The notes under the pieces: generated by a model
What the model was told of the DNA's origin: nothing
The model's database searches: none
Seen by the model: the letters and a program-made list of their open reading frames with translations, nothing else
Shown: positions 1-8,430 of the stretch, in pieces
Numbering within the stretch: position 1 is the stretch's first letter
Layout of the letters: each line of letters begins with the position of its first letter
Translations under genes and position numbers: made by a program
Assembly (NCBI GenBank): GCA_903772945.1
Contig: CAICTM010001914.1
Coordinates: 1-20,818 of the forward strand
Length of the DNA: 20,818 nt
Origin: Seminavis robusta
Taxonomy: Eukaryota > Bacillariophyta > Bacillariophyceae > Naviculales > Naviculaceae
Direction of reading: 5' to 3'

Positions 1-531
1 CTCCAAGAGCAAAGCAAATCCCAGTGCATATAGGTGTCTACTTCAAAGATATCAAAAGGATATCAAACGTAACATGAACCATGGTTAACTAGAATTGGTT
101 ATGCCAAATAAACTTGGAGCCGCATACTTGAATTCATCGGGGACTACCGAGCTACGTACAGCTCGTGGCTGAAGACTGCACTATTCTTTTGTTGATCCAT
201 CTTGTTGTGTGGCAAAGAAACCAATGTAAACATCATGCGCCAGTTAGCTAGCTATCCAATACAACCCGTCAGTTCAAATATAAAGGCACTCGTTAAGGTA
301 AAGTCAAGTGCCATACCAATGCCGCCACCCACCAATACATCTGCGTCTGCCAAGATTGATGCTCAATTATCAAATATGGCTTGGTTTCCCACTGTAGCTA
401 AAGAGAAACGAGAGTTCAGCGCCAAGAACCAATTATCCTCCAGCACGCGCACGATGGTAGGTTGCGGTACCTGGTACCATCATTGAGGTCGGATGGATTG
501 CCAAACACCCTCATCCCCCCCAAAAAACAAA
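1..531. other. Stretch without a supported gene
   Basis: I see no convincing coding frame on either strand. The longest open frame (202-486, plus) has no domain and no good start context. On the minus strand around 260-370 a short hydrophobic Gly- and Thr-rich frame is open but ends in stops on both sides, and I cannot assign it to a family. The stretch also holds short palindromic bits (a TAGCTAGCTA run near 245 and GGTACC near 466-477) of the kind scattered through the other intergenic regions. Confidence 0.5.
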
Positions 532-1024
532 TCATTCCTCATCGGTATCCACGAGGTCTTCTCCATTGCTAGCGGCCTCCGCTTCTTTCTGTCTCTTCTC
601 GACTAATTTTGCAAATTTGTTTTCTTTTACGGAATCGCTTTTGAATCCCTTGGTCAATGTCTTCTAATTCTTGTTTGGAAAAATCAAAATGCTTCAGAGG
701 GATCCGATCTTGCAATTGTTTCCGTCGTATGTCTTCTTGGACTTCTTCTGGTGTTGGTTTGCTGAACTCCAGTTCCTCTTCCTCAGAACTAGAATCGTCA
801 ATGCTTTTATCGTTGCTTCTAGTATCGTTACTATTGGTAGTCATCATGGCTTCCTCTTTTGTGTTTGTGTTGCTCATGGTGTTGCTCATCGCTTGGTTAG
901 TTTCGTTTTCGCTGGCAAGTGTGGCAGTTCGCGTCGATTTCGTTTCAGCAATTGAGGCCCAGCTTCTGCTGGCCGCCACGCCGTGGAAATGCTGCAAGAG
1001 CAGAATGTCAATGCTTCGTGACAT
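532..1024 (-). CDS. Small acidic protein of unknown function, apparent 1-nt frameshift near C-terminus
   Basis: I do not recognise this family. The frame is open on the minus strand from 1117, but I place the start at the ATG at 1024, because 1025-1117 contains intergenic-type palindromes (GTACCGGTAC at 1039-1048, CTCTAGCTAGAG near 1073). From there the N-terminus (MSRSIDILLLQHF...) is Arg/Ser/Ala-rich and amphipathic, possibly an organelle-targeting peptide. A Ser/Thr/Asn-rich linker, an acidic patch (SSSEEEELEF) and a charged helical segment (TPEEVQEDIRRKQLQDR) follow. The uninterrupted frame stops at 569 after a basic tail. If one C of the CCC at 647-649 (G on the coding strand) is skipped, the frame continues as FKSDSVKENKFAKL... 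and ends DLVDTDEE at 532, giving about 163 residues instead of 151. The second ending looks more protein-like. No GT-AG intron explains the switch. Function unknown. Confidence 0.5.
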
Positions 1025-1117
1025 CAAGCCCATTAGTGGTACCGGTACATGCCCCTTCTTGCGTCCTGAGCCTCTAGCTAGAGTATATACACCCACCTCC
1101 CGAAAGCCTGCTGTCAT

Positions 1118-2263
1118 GCTTCCTGCCTTCTTTGATCATGGTTGCTTCTAACTTTGTTTCTAGTTTCTTTCAAGGAACTTCTATTGTGTGCTTGCTCGAG
1201 GAGACTCTTCTATTGCAGCGTGCCTCAAGCCCCAAGACGGAGGGTCCATCATACATTGTATAAAGTTTGTCTGCCTGTTGCAAACCAGCATGTCTGAGCT
1301 GGATGCGTTTGCACGTTCATGAGTTTCATTGCAAGCAGCTTGATTTGTCTACATTGGCTACGGTAGCTCTGACGGCTACTGTAATGGATGTTGCCTTCTG
1401 CTACGGAGCACCTCATGAATGAAATTCTACGTTTTCTTGTAGAGAAGCAAGAGCTTCTACTGCAACTGATACTTCAGAGTTACCGGTAGAAAGCCTGAAG
1501 AACTATAATTGTAATATGAGGTGGACCCTTCGATCTTTTGTGGCCTCCTGCTGGCTATAGTAGGATCTAAGCGACCTGCATTCTTTTGCGGCCTCCTGCT
1601 GGCTATAGTAGGACCTAAGCGACCTGCATGTGGTGGCAATTTCGTGACTCGCACGAATGGTTCACCTCCCAATACGCTTTCTGAAAGATTGATTTCCTGG
1701 AGCCGTCTCCATGAATAGCCGTCTTCCTTGCTACTGGTACCAATGGTGGCGACAAGAGCCCGGGATAGCGAAAAGGCCACGGGGCCTCCTGGCTCTTGGT
1801 GCATGTTCCTCGTAAGGCTGGCTTTGACCTCCTGATGCTACGTTTTTGAGACGGAGTCATTGACCATTGTGAGGAAGTAGCAATGTTGTGTCATCTGGGT
1901 GCTCGTCGCCTCACCCGCCAAAAACAATTCTAAGATTTCTTTTCGAAACACCCCGACGTCACGTTGCTCCGACTGTACCTGGTACCGGTACAAGAGAGTT
2001 TGCAGTTTTTGGCCTGGTTTGCGGCGACGATCCAAGCCATTGGCAACGACTCGTCACTCATAATCACCAAACCCGTAGTTTGCTTCCGGAAGCATTCGTC
2101 TTGCTCGTGCAATTTGTGTTGGCACTGCTTTGTAAAAGCAGACGACGTATCCTAGGTTCGTTCCAGCTCTGTAGTAAGGATCCTTTTGTTGTCCTTCCAA
2201 AAGGAATGGTGATTGTGGCGTGCAACCTGAAGTAGGAGGGCAGGAAACGCAGGCAATGCGTCA
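1118..2263. other. Intergenic stretch, no supported gene
   Basis: Several short open frames overlap here on both strands (for example 1457-1804 minus and 1888-2235 plus). None has a domain, a plausible start context or a consistent coding pattern. The stretch contains a 48-bp tandem duplication (1534-1629) and two TACCGGTA palindromes (1481-1488 and 1983-1990). The last part, next to 2264, is probably the 3' untranslated region of the GPCR gene. Confidence 0.5.
1534..1629. repeat. 48-bp direct tandem duplication (two copies)
   Basis: Copies at 1534-1581 and 1582-1629 match at 46 of 48 positions by eye; the differences are T/C in TTGTGG versus TTGCGG and T/C in GGATCT versus GGACCT. The period is a multiple of three, so an open minus-strand frame across it (1457-1804) shows a 16-residue repeat. 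That frame has no other sign of being a gene, so I treat this as a simple intergenic duplication. Confidence 0.85.
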
Positions 2264-2451
2264 TCAACCTTCAGCCTCGACGTTATCTTCGTCTCCTTCT
2301 CCATGCTCGGCTTTGGGCAGTTCTGCATCAGTGTCGCGACGTTCCGACACGCCGACCATGTTTTCCAAAGCTGAGTCGTCTTCCGGGATTGTAAACTCAG
2401 TGCCACGGTTTCCTGACTCGCCCAGTTTTGCCTTGAGTTCGTTGATTTCGC
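2264..2451 (-). other. Out-of-frame continuation of the GPCR cytoplasmic tail
   Basis: Directly downstream of the GPCR stop, the -1 frame is open to a TGA at 2264-2266. It encodes a heptad-like stretch (AENEKLLSEINELKAKL), then Gly/Ser, then an acidic end (HGEGDEDNVEAEG). The heptad pattern runs on from LSEEHQKLLENTQ at the end of exon 3 if 8 nt within 2472-2487 are left out, and the residual length is then divisible by three. GABA-B receptors carry a C-terminal coiled coil used for dimerization, so this is probably the original tail. An alternative GT-AG intron would remove good coiled-coil sequence and is less likely. Confidence 0.65.
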
Positions 2452-5321
2452 TCAGAAGCTTTTCGTTTTCAGCTTGCGTTCCTGCGTATTCTCTAGCAGC
2501 TTTTGATGTTCCTCACTGAGCCGACGATATTCATCCAACGTATTGAAAATGGCAATTCCTTCCCCTGAATCCTCCAGAAGGTTGTTGCTTTCGTGTACCA
2601 GTACCTTCACGTCCTCTACTAACCCGAACCGCACGTTTCTGTTCCTGGACCACATTTGGGAACCTGGTTGGCTTTGCCCTCCCCTCCAACCAGTCGAAGT
2701 GTGGTCTCGAAGGGATCCCAGGTTAATGGACGATCTTCGAATTGCAGCTGTTTGGTCAAACCCCTTTCTGGCCGCCATAATCTTGGGAACAAAAAGGAAG
2801 AGCAAGACAGCGGTACAGATGACAAAGATGATGCAAGTGATCAGGAAGAACTCGGCCTGTGGATTGTCCGACACGATAAAGATGGTCGGCACTCCAACAA
2901 ACGACACCAGCAACATGCATGCGACAGCCTTGCCGATGTAGTCGCTTTCTGCAAATTCCGTTGCGATGCCACGGGCGACATATGACTGATACGACGCCAG
3001 GACAAGAGCACCAAGGTCCATAACCACCAACGTGACCACGAACGGCGTATTCTTGTCGGAAACACAAGATCCCCGAGACTCGGTGGGCCTACCAAACATC
3101 CCCCTGACCGTGACCTGACGATCCCATTCCAAAGGTGACACTGCCGTCCATAACGCAAGCACCATTACGTTCAACGTTATGAGAAACAGCAACGGAGACA
3201 TGACATCAAAGGCCGATAAGATGACCCTGTGGTACGTGGGCTGATTCATGATCCTGTACACGCGATATGTCTTGGAGAAGAGAGCGGCAAAGATGAGGAC
3301 AAACCCAATGGAGGCTAGCCAAGGGAATGCCATGCAGGCAATGTCGCAACCTGCTTCCGTTGCAATTTCGTCGTCGATACTGAGAGGTACAATCGCCATA
3401 CCCATAGTGAGAGTTCCCAAGCACAATAGAAGGAGGAAGATTGGCTGGAAGATGCATGAACGAGAAACGTGAACTGCATGCTTTCATCTTGATACGGCGG
3501 CCCCGACACTGGACACTTACCTGCGATGCCTTGACGACGTGGACGTTTCTGTTGTAAATGGTCCATCCGGCAAATCCAAGAGACAGCAACGCAACAAAGA
3601 CTGCCATGGCCACACCGGCGGCTCTCATCGGCGTCCCAATGTAATGGTAGTTGGTCTCTGGCGGTGGTATGTCACTAGGAATGTTGGCGGTCCCATCGTT
3701 GTATATGTAGGGCGCTTCTTCGACCCACTCTCCATTCAAGAATAGATCGCTATCCACCACTTTGTATGTGACATGGGTATCATTGACCGGCACCTCAATG
3801 GCATTACCGATTCGAAAGATGGCTGTCGTGGGAAGGCGAGATCCCGTCGATGGATCCAATGTGACATTTCCTGGTGATGAAACGGATAAACTCAGACAGG
3901 ACAACTTCAATAATATCACTGTAGTGCTAGTTCAACATACCTGTGGCACCATGAAAAGTGGTGGATACAATGTGTTGGAACATGCCTTTGCCGTCAACGG
4001 AAATTGAGTCCTCACTGTCGGCCGCTGCAGCGCAGGCTGCCAATCCTAGCATGATAGTTTCATCAAACAGAGTGGAGGCAAAGATACTCGGGTCGCTGTC
4101 AAATGACTTGAATGTGACCACGGGCCCTTCAAAGTCCGGCTCCACGTACTTTGGCAGTTGGGATGTGAGATACTCCAAATCTTCATCATTGGCAAGTTGC
4201 TTCCATCGTTCTGTAAACTTGTCAAATTCGGGAATGCCAGGCCTTCCGTTTTGGGAGGAAAAGCTACCAATGCCGCGGGTAGCTCTGTGAAGGTCCGTTC
4301 CCTTTTCCACCGTCATGCTAGACGCCAAAATGTTTATAGCTCCACTGTTGAAAAGCCACACATGTTTCCCCGTCCCAGCAATGCCCTTGCGTACTGCAAT
4401 AGACATGATGGGGTTGTAGTACCGGGCCGACCCAAAGAGGCCAATGAACCATCGAAATTGAGAGCGGACAAGGGTATCAACGGCGCTCTCGTAGTCCTCA
4501 TCGGTTCCCTCGGCAAACGGAATTTCGGCCACAACCACCGACAAGTCGGGATGATGGGTCTCTGCCTGCTGCAAGAGAGATTCCACGTAGGCCTTTCCGT
4601 AGCTATTGTTGAATATTATAACTCCTAGATGATTGACATTTTTCTGTCTCAGGTACAATAAAAAGGGAACCACTAGGCCCAACTCGGAAGTAATGAGACG
4701 GCCCAGCAATGGGAAGGTAACTCGATCGTCGAGTTGGGAAGAAACGGACCATGGTGTCAGCTGTGGACGATTTGCCAGACTCGTCAATATTGCCATGGGC
4801 AAAGTGACGGGTGATCGAGTGGCTCCCAAAAAGGCGCAAATCTCTCGCTCTTCTGGAGTGGTACGTCTCAAGACATCCGTGACGGTTTGGACAGTCAGAG
4901 CAGCGCTTGCCGTAGAATCAAAGGATTCGGCTGTGAATCGAATGGGACAGCGTTCATTCAAGCCCTCAATCTCTGGGACGACCGACCCATCTCCCTTGTT
5001 GAGCATATCCATCGCCAGATGAACGGCAGCCATGCCTCCCGTGAAGACGTCCTCAAAGGGACAATTGCAACGCGCCCTACCCGTGTCTGTCAGGATGGTA
5101 AATGGAATCACGAGTCCGATATGACAGAATCCAAGCTGCTCTTGCTGTTCCACCAGAGCCCCGTCTAGGAATGTTGCGCTCGTCGTCACCACATCCACAA
5201 TTCCAGAACGGGAGGCATCCACATTCATGTGATCCAACGGATCCAGCAGGTGTTGGGCTTGTACGGGTAAGGCTGCCAGCAACACCAATGCCCTCGCCAA
5301 TGTTCCTCTTTGAGGCATCAT
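2452..5321 (-). CDS. GABA-B-like class C G-protein-coupled receptor (three exons)
   Basis: Metabotropic receptor with an extracellular Venus-flytrap domain and seven membrane helices; ligand unknown. Exons: 5321-3941, 3870-3521 and 3444-2452, joined by GT-AG introns of 70 nt (3871-3940) and 76 nt (3445-3520) with consistent phases. The product up to the in-frame stop is 907 residues. Residues 1-22 are a signal peptide. Roughly 65-455 form a periplasmic-binding/ANF-type fold (for example the VNHLGVIIFNNSYGKAY strand-helix). Intron 1 interrupts the conserved GATGNVTLDP motif before the first helix (about 540-563). Exon 3 supplies helices 2-7. It includes CMAFPWLASIGF, then FSKTYRVYRI after helix 3 (the GABA-B FSK motif), a partner Cys in RGSCVSDK for the extracellular disulfide, and FVPKI after helix 7. 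The cytoplasmic tail begins a coiled coil, but the frame ends at 2452. An 8-nt near-duplication (2472-2487) explains this: without one unit the frame continues to a stop at 2264 (about 967 residues). GABA binding is not established. Confidence 0.87.
3445..3520 (-). other. GPCR intron 2 (76 nt)
   Basis: Donor GTAAGTG follows codons for VVKASQ, and the acceptor TTCCAG precedes PIFLLLLCLG of helix 2. Phase 0. The splice restores the class C receptor reading between helices 1 and 2. Confidence 0.85.
3871..3940 (-). other. GPCR intron 1 (70 nt)
   Basis: Donor GTATGTT and acceptor TCACCAG; the intron carries an in-frame TAG. It splits a Gly codon in GATG/NVTLDP (phase 1). Joining the exons rebuilds the conserved motif that closes the ligand-binding domain. 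Confidence 0.87.
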
Positions 5322-5510
5322 GGTTCCTTCATATGACTCTCAGATGAGACTATGTCGCTTTGTCCTCTTTGGAACTTTGAAGACTGGAGGCAAAAGGTAA
5401 AAGATAGATTGCTAGATAGATTTGATCCTGTCTTTTATGTCGAAACGAAAGGCTCCTTGGCTCCTTACATCTTGGATCCACGCATTGAAAAAATCGCACG
5501 AGAAACTGAC

Positions 5511-5530
5511 TACTAGTACCGGTACTAGTA
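5511..5530. repeat. Perfect 20-bp palindrome with TACCGGTA core
   Basis: TACTAGTA, CC/GG centre and TACTAGTA read the same on both strands over 5511-5530. It lies about 190 bp upstream of the GPCR start codon, between that gene and the ABC-transporter relic. It could be a protein-binding site for a dimer, a mobile-element end, or simply one of the many palindromic microsatellites of this DNA. The sequence alone does not decide. Confidence 0.8.
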
Positions 5531-5708
5531 AAGAGAACCTTCAACAGCAGCACATTAATTAGTGCTTCGAAAAGGCTTTCTAAACTAAGCGTAAAAAGTG
5601 CGTCGGCGCAACACTAAATCCTGAAGTGAAGGTGCGGTACGGGGTACCTCTCCTCTCACTCTCGACACTCAACCACTTGGCATGCCCAGGCCAGCCCAAG
5701 CTAGCTAG

Positions 5709-6290
5709 CTAGACACACACCGGTCGTTCAACTCTTTGACCAATGAGCGGATTGGCTCCAATGATACATCCATGATCCAATCAGCCGTTACAACACAAGC
5801 GGTAGCGGCATTGCGAGCCATTGTCATGTCCACTGGCTCTGCCGTCATGCTGTTTCAAACTTCGACAACATTGGCATTGGTGTCATTGGGCACCTTGCCA
5901 CCACTCTTCTTGGCAGCTCGCCAAGTAGGTCAGACATTGAGAGAAAAGCAACGTCACGTACAAGACCTGCACAGCCACGCGTCGTCACTAGCTGAAGAAG
6001 GTCTCAATGGCATTCGAACCGTGGTGCAGTTTGGAGCGCAATCCTTGGAATCCAAACGATACAGCGAGGCAGCCTCCAATGCGCACGACCATGCCATTGC
6101 TACGGGACGTACGCAGGCATTGTTCGACGGAGCAGTTCACGTAGGTGGTGCCAATGGCGCCATTCTGACTGTGCTGGGATACGGTGGTCACTTGGTCCAA
6201 GCAGGTGCTATCACGGCTGGTGATTTGACCGGATTCCTGCTCTACTCGCTCTTGATGGCGGGCAATGTCAGTTCGCTGAGTGGCACCTAG
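5709..6290 (+). pseudogene. ABC-B transporter transmembrane-domain relic (TAP/ABCB10-like)
   Basis: About 193 residues of the membrane domain of an ABC-B half transporter. They cover the conserved T-N-E-R-I-G-S-N-D-T-S segment after helix 2, two hydrophobic helices, the intracellular segment HASSLAEEGLNGIRTVVQFGAQ that carries the E-x-L-x-x-I-R-T-V motif of this family, and the GELSSF-like AITAGDLTGFLLYSLL stretch. Full proteins have about 200 residues more at the N-terminus plus a nucleotide-binding domain. Here the frame opens only at 5709, right after a CTAGCTAGCTAG run. It ends at TAG 6288-6290, where a Tyr codon would be expected (SSLSGT-Y). I find no Walker A or LSGGQ motif downstream, and no start codon except an internal TTG at 5736. 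A truncated relic is the best reading; a fragment of a spliced gene is less likely. Confidence 0.72.
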
Positions 6291-6439
6291 GCCGTCCTCA
6301 TTTGGCTGCGGTCCGGTGTTGGTTGGTTGGTTAACTTGCCACCGGTATTGGTAAGGTTGGATATATGGGAATGCCGAAACAGAGACCACCCATTGGTTGA
6401 GGTGTGGTGCACTTTGACTGGATGCTGTGGGCACGTTAC

Positions 6440-6740
6440 CGGTTGGTCTGAAAGAGCTTGGGTTCTAAGGAATTGGCGTTCATATTGAAAAGCATCAGCA
6501 TGGGACATGATTGTCCCATTGCGGGGCAAGCCACCTGCCGGAACCAAACTCTCCCAAAAGACCCTCACTACCAGCATACTCCTCAAAGCTGGCCCCAATA
6601 GTCTTCACACTGACAAGATCCTTGCATGGACAGTACGACTGTAGTGCTCTTTCTTCCATCTCCAAGCTCAATGTTGAACACATCCAGCTTTGAGTTGACC
6701 TTCTTGTGGGTGACTTGTCAAATGTCTCTAGGTCAGCATT
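6440..6740 (-). pseudogene. Decayed vWD-type domain fragment of a diatom cell-surface/adhesive protein family
   Basis: Read on the minus strand, three successive frames each match a piece of the C-terminal half of a vWD-like domain of the type found in diatom extracellular proteins. First comes KVNSKLDVFNIELGDG, then ASFEEYAGSEGLLGEFGSGR (compare the family pattern D-F-x-x-S-x-G-L-L-G-x-F-x-S-G-x-M-L-A-R), then RNGTIMSHADAFQYERQF (compare A-R-D-G-x-x-x-x-D-A-x-A-F-G-x-E-W-Q). The pieces are in the right order but separated by stops and frame changes, so the copy cannot encode a protein. The assignment rests on my recollection of the family pattern, not on a search. Confidence 0.5.
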
Positions 6741-8430
6741 TGGAGCTACATGGTGTAGTTAGAATCAAAGCCCATGAACGAAAAACCGCGAGAATCGAAT
6801 CAGTCCCTGCGGCGACACTCAATTTCCAGGTGCCCTGTGCAGAGCGCTACGTTCGGAGGAGCTTCTCTCTGCCTGCTCGCAAGTAGTAGGTCTTTGGCCA
6901 CGTTCATGCATAGCATACGGCTGTATCTGGGTTTTGGGAGGATTGACGACGGCTGGATATCATCGCTTTGACTCTGTCCTCGACGAAACTCTGAATACGC
7001 TCGCTCGCACGGGGTATCAGCGCGCGGTTCTATGATGCCATTGTGTTTTCTGACTGCTCTGTATCATGGAGGACAGTTGCTTTACTTCTTGGTTGGTTAC
7101 TAGAAAAAACGACTCTAGCTAGCTAGCTAGCTAGTAGAAGCATCGGTTTACGTTTCTAGTTTCTAGTCTTCTTCTTTGCTTCTTCCCGAACGCACTTGAG
7201 GGAATGGATGTCCTCGTGGCCTTGAAAGCTCGGGCCGGTAGCTGGCGTGCCGCCCAGGCAGGAGAAGCCAAGCCACCGTTTGAATGGCAGCAGCTTTGCT
7301 TCTAGCTATATCAACTTTTGAGTTTTCACACCCAGGTACCTGGTCTACCCCACCATGCTGGCAACTCCCAAAGCAGACAGCAACCAAAGCCTGGCTACGA
7401 GGCAGTACCAGTACATGTGGTCTCCTCCCACGCAGCCAAAAATTCGTTAGCGGACTGGCTGCAGTTTCCAAATTGGTGACGTTCATTGCTTTGTCACAAC
7501 TTGAACACTTGAACAAGGTGAGGTCCCGAAGCATTATATAGTCAGTTAGGTAGACTTCTCAGTAGCGATGTTGGAGTATGTAGCTAGCTCGGTCGCCTTG
7601 ATGGGGCAGGGATATCATACACTGTTGGATTTCGGCTTCAAGCATGTGTTCCAGCAAAGTAAGTGGACAAGATCACTTTTACTTCACCCAGCCTGATGAC
7701 AACATACAACATCACGCAACATCGTCTAAAATGGTGATGAACCAAAATGTGAGACGCCATCGTCGCCAGGTTTGCTGCTCAGTCACTGCGATGCAATTCT
7801 TTGTGTTTTCTGTGCGCGAATGAACACTACAAGTATAGAGGAAAGTGTACTCCGAAGTATCCTCAGCAGCTCCTCAGTGGCCCCTGAGTCCATAAGTCCA
7901 TATCATTTATTTAGAAAGATGGTGGAAACAATACTAATTCATGTGTTGATGTTGTCGAATGTGGGGTAAGCATGGGTTAAATCGGGGTATGAATGAAGGC
8001 TAAATGAATCGCTCTTTGAAACAGGTGAGGCGCTTCTTTGTCATCTGCTTCTAGGATAGAAGACTTAGGGGGAAGGTGGAACGTAACGTTTCGGGGAAGG
8101 ATGCTACGAATGCTGGAATGACGGAGATTGCATACAAGATTGGAGACGAACGAACGAGCGGATTGCTTCGTGCGATCTGTGGGTGGATTCGAAGTTGCGG
8201 AAGGAGATCGACCCAGCAACCACAAGGCACCGCACGACAGACTCGACTCGGAGAGCTTTTTGGACACACTTCGGAGTTGACGACTGAGTGATTGTGCTGG
8301 TTGCTTCTTGTTGCTTGTTGTAGCACAACAAAAGAGTGAGAGCCGAGTAGAGCACAGGAGGAGATCCCACAATACAATCGAACGACACATATACTATTTC
8401 ACCATTCAGCCCCCCAACAGTAATAGCATC
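6741..8430. other. Long intergenic stretch, no supported gene
   Basis: Only short overlapping open frames occur (for example 7163-7534 minus, 7284-7541 plus), without domains or sensible starts. The stretch holds a five-unit CTAG run at 7115-7134. The last 100 bases or so before 8431 are purine-rich with few ATGs and probably form the 5' untranslated leader of the next gene. Confidence 0.5.
7115..7134. repeat. (CTAG)5 self-complementary microsatellite
   Basis: Five exact CTAG units; the run is its own reverse complement. Similar runs occur at 5701-5712 (three units) and 9941-9956 (four units), and shorter TAGCTAG pieces recur in other intergenic stretches. Confidence 0.9.

Noticed and set aside
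260..420. Minus-strand hydrophobic frame (ILADADVLVGGGIGMALDFT) suggesting a membrane-protein relic
   Set aside because: Only about 35 codons between stops, with no family I can name; too short to claim.
657..1151. 164-codon plus-strand open frame over the acidic unknown gene
   Set aside because: The antisense of Glu/Ser-rich codons gives Leu/Val/Ser-rich hydrophobic translation; no independent support.
2152..2406. 84-codon minus-strand frame downstream of the GPCR as a separate small gene
   Set aside because: The frame that continues the receptor coiled coil and acidic tail overlaps it and explains the coding signal better.
2619..3158. Several short minus-strand frames within GPCR exon 3 (2619-2825, 2756-3067, 2841-3158)
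   Set aside because: They are other-frame shadows of the receptor exon, which has consistent membrane-helix pattern in one frame.
7163..7541. Overlapping open frames on both strands (7163-7534 minus, 7284-7541 plus)
   Set aside because: No domain, no sensible start context, and both strands are equally open; probably chance.
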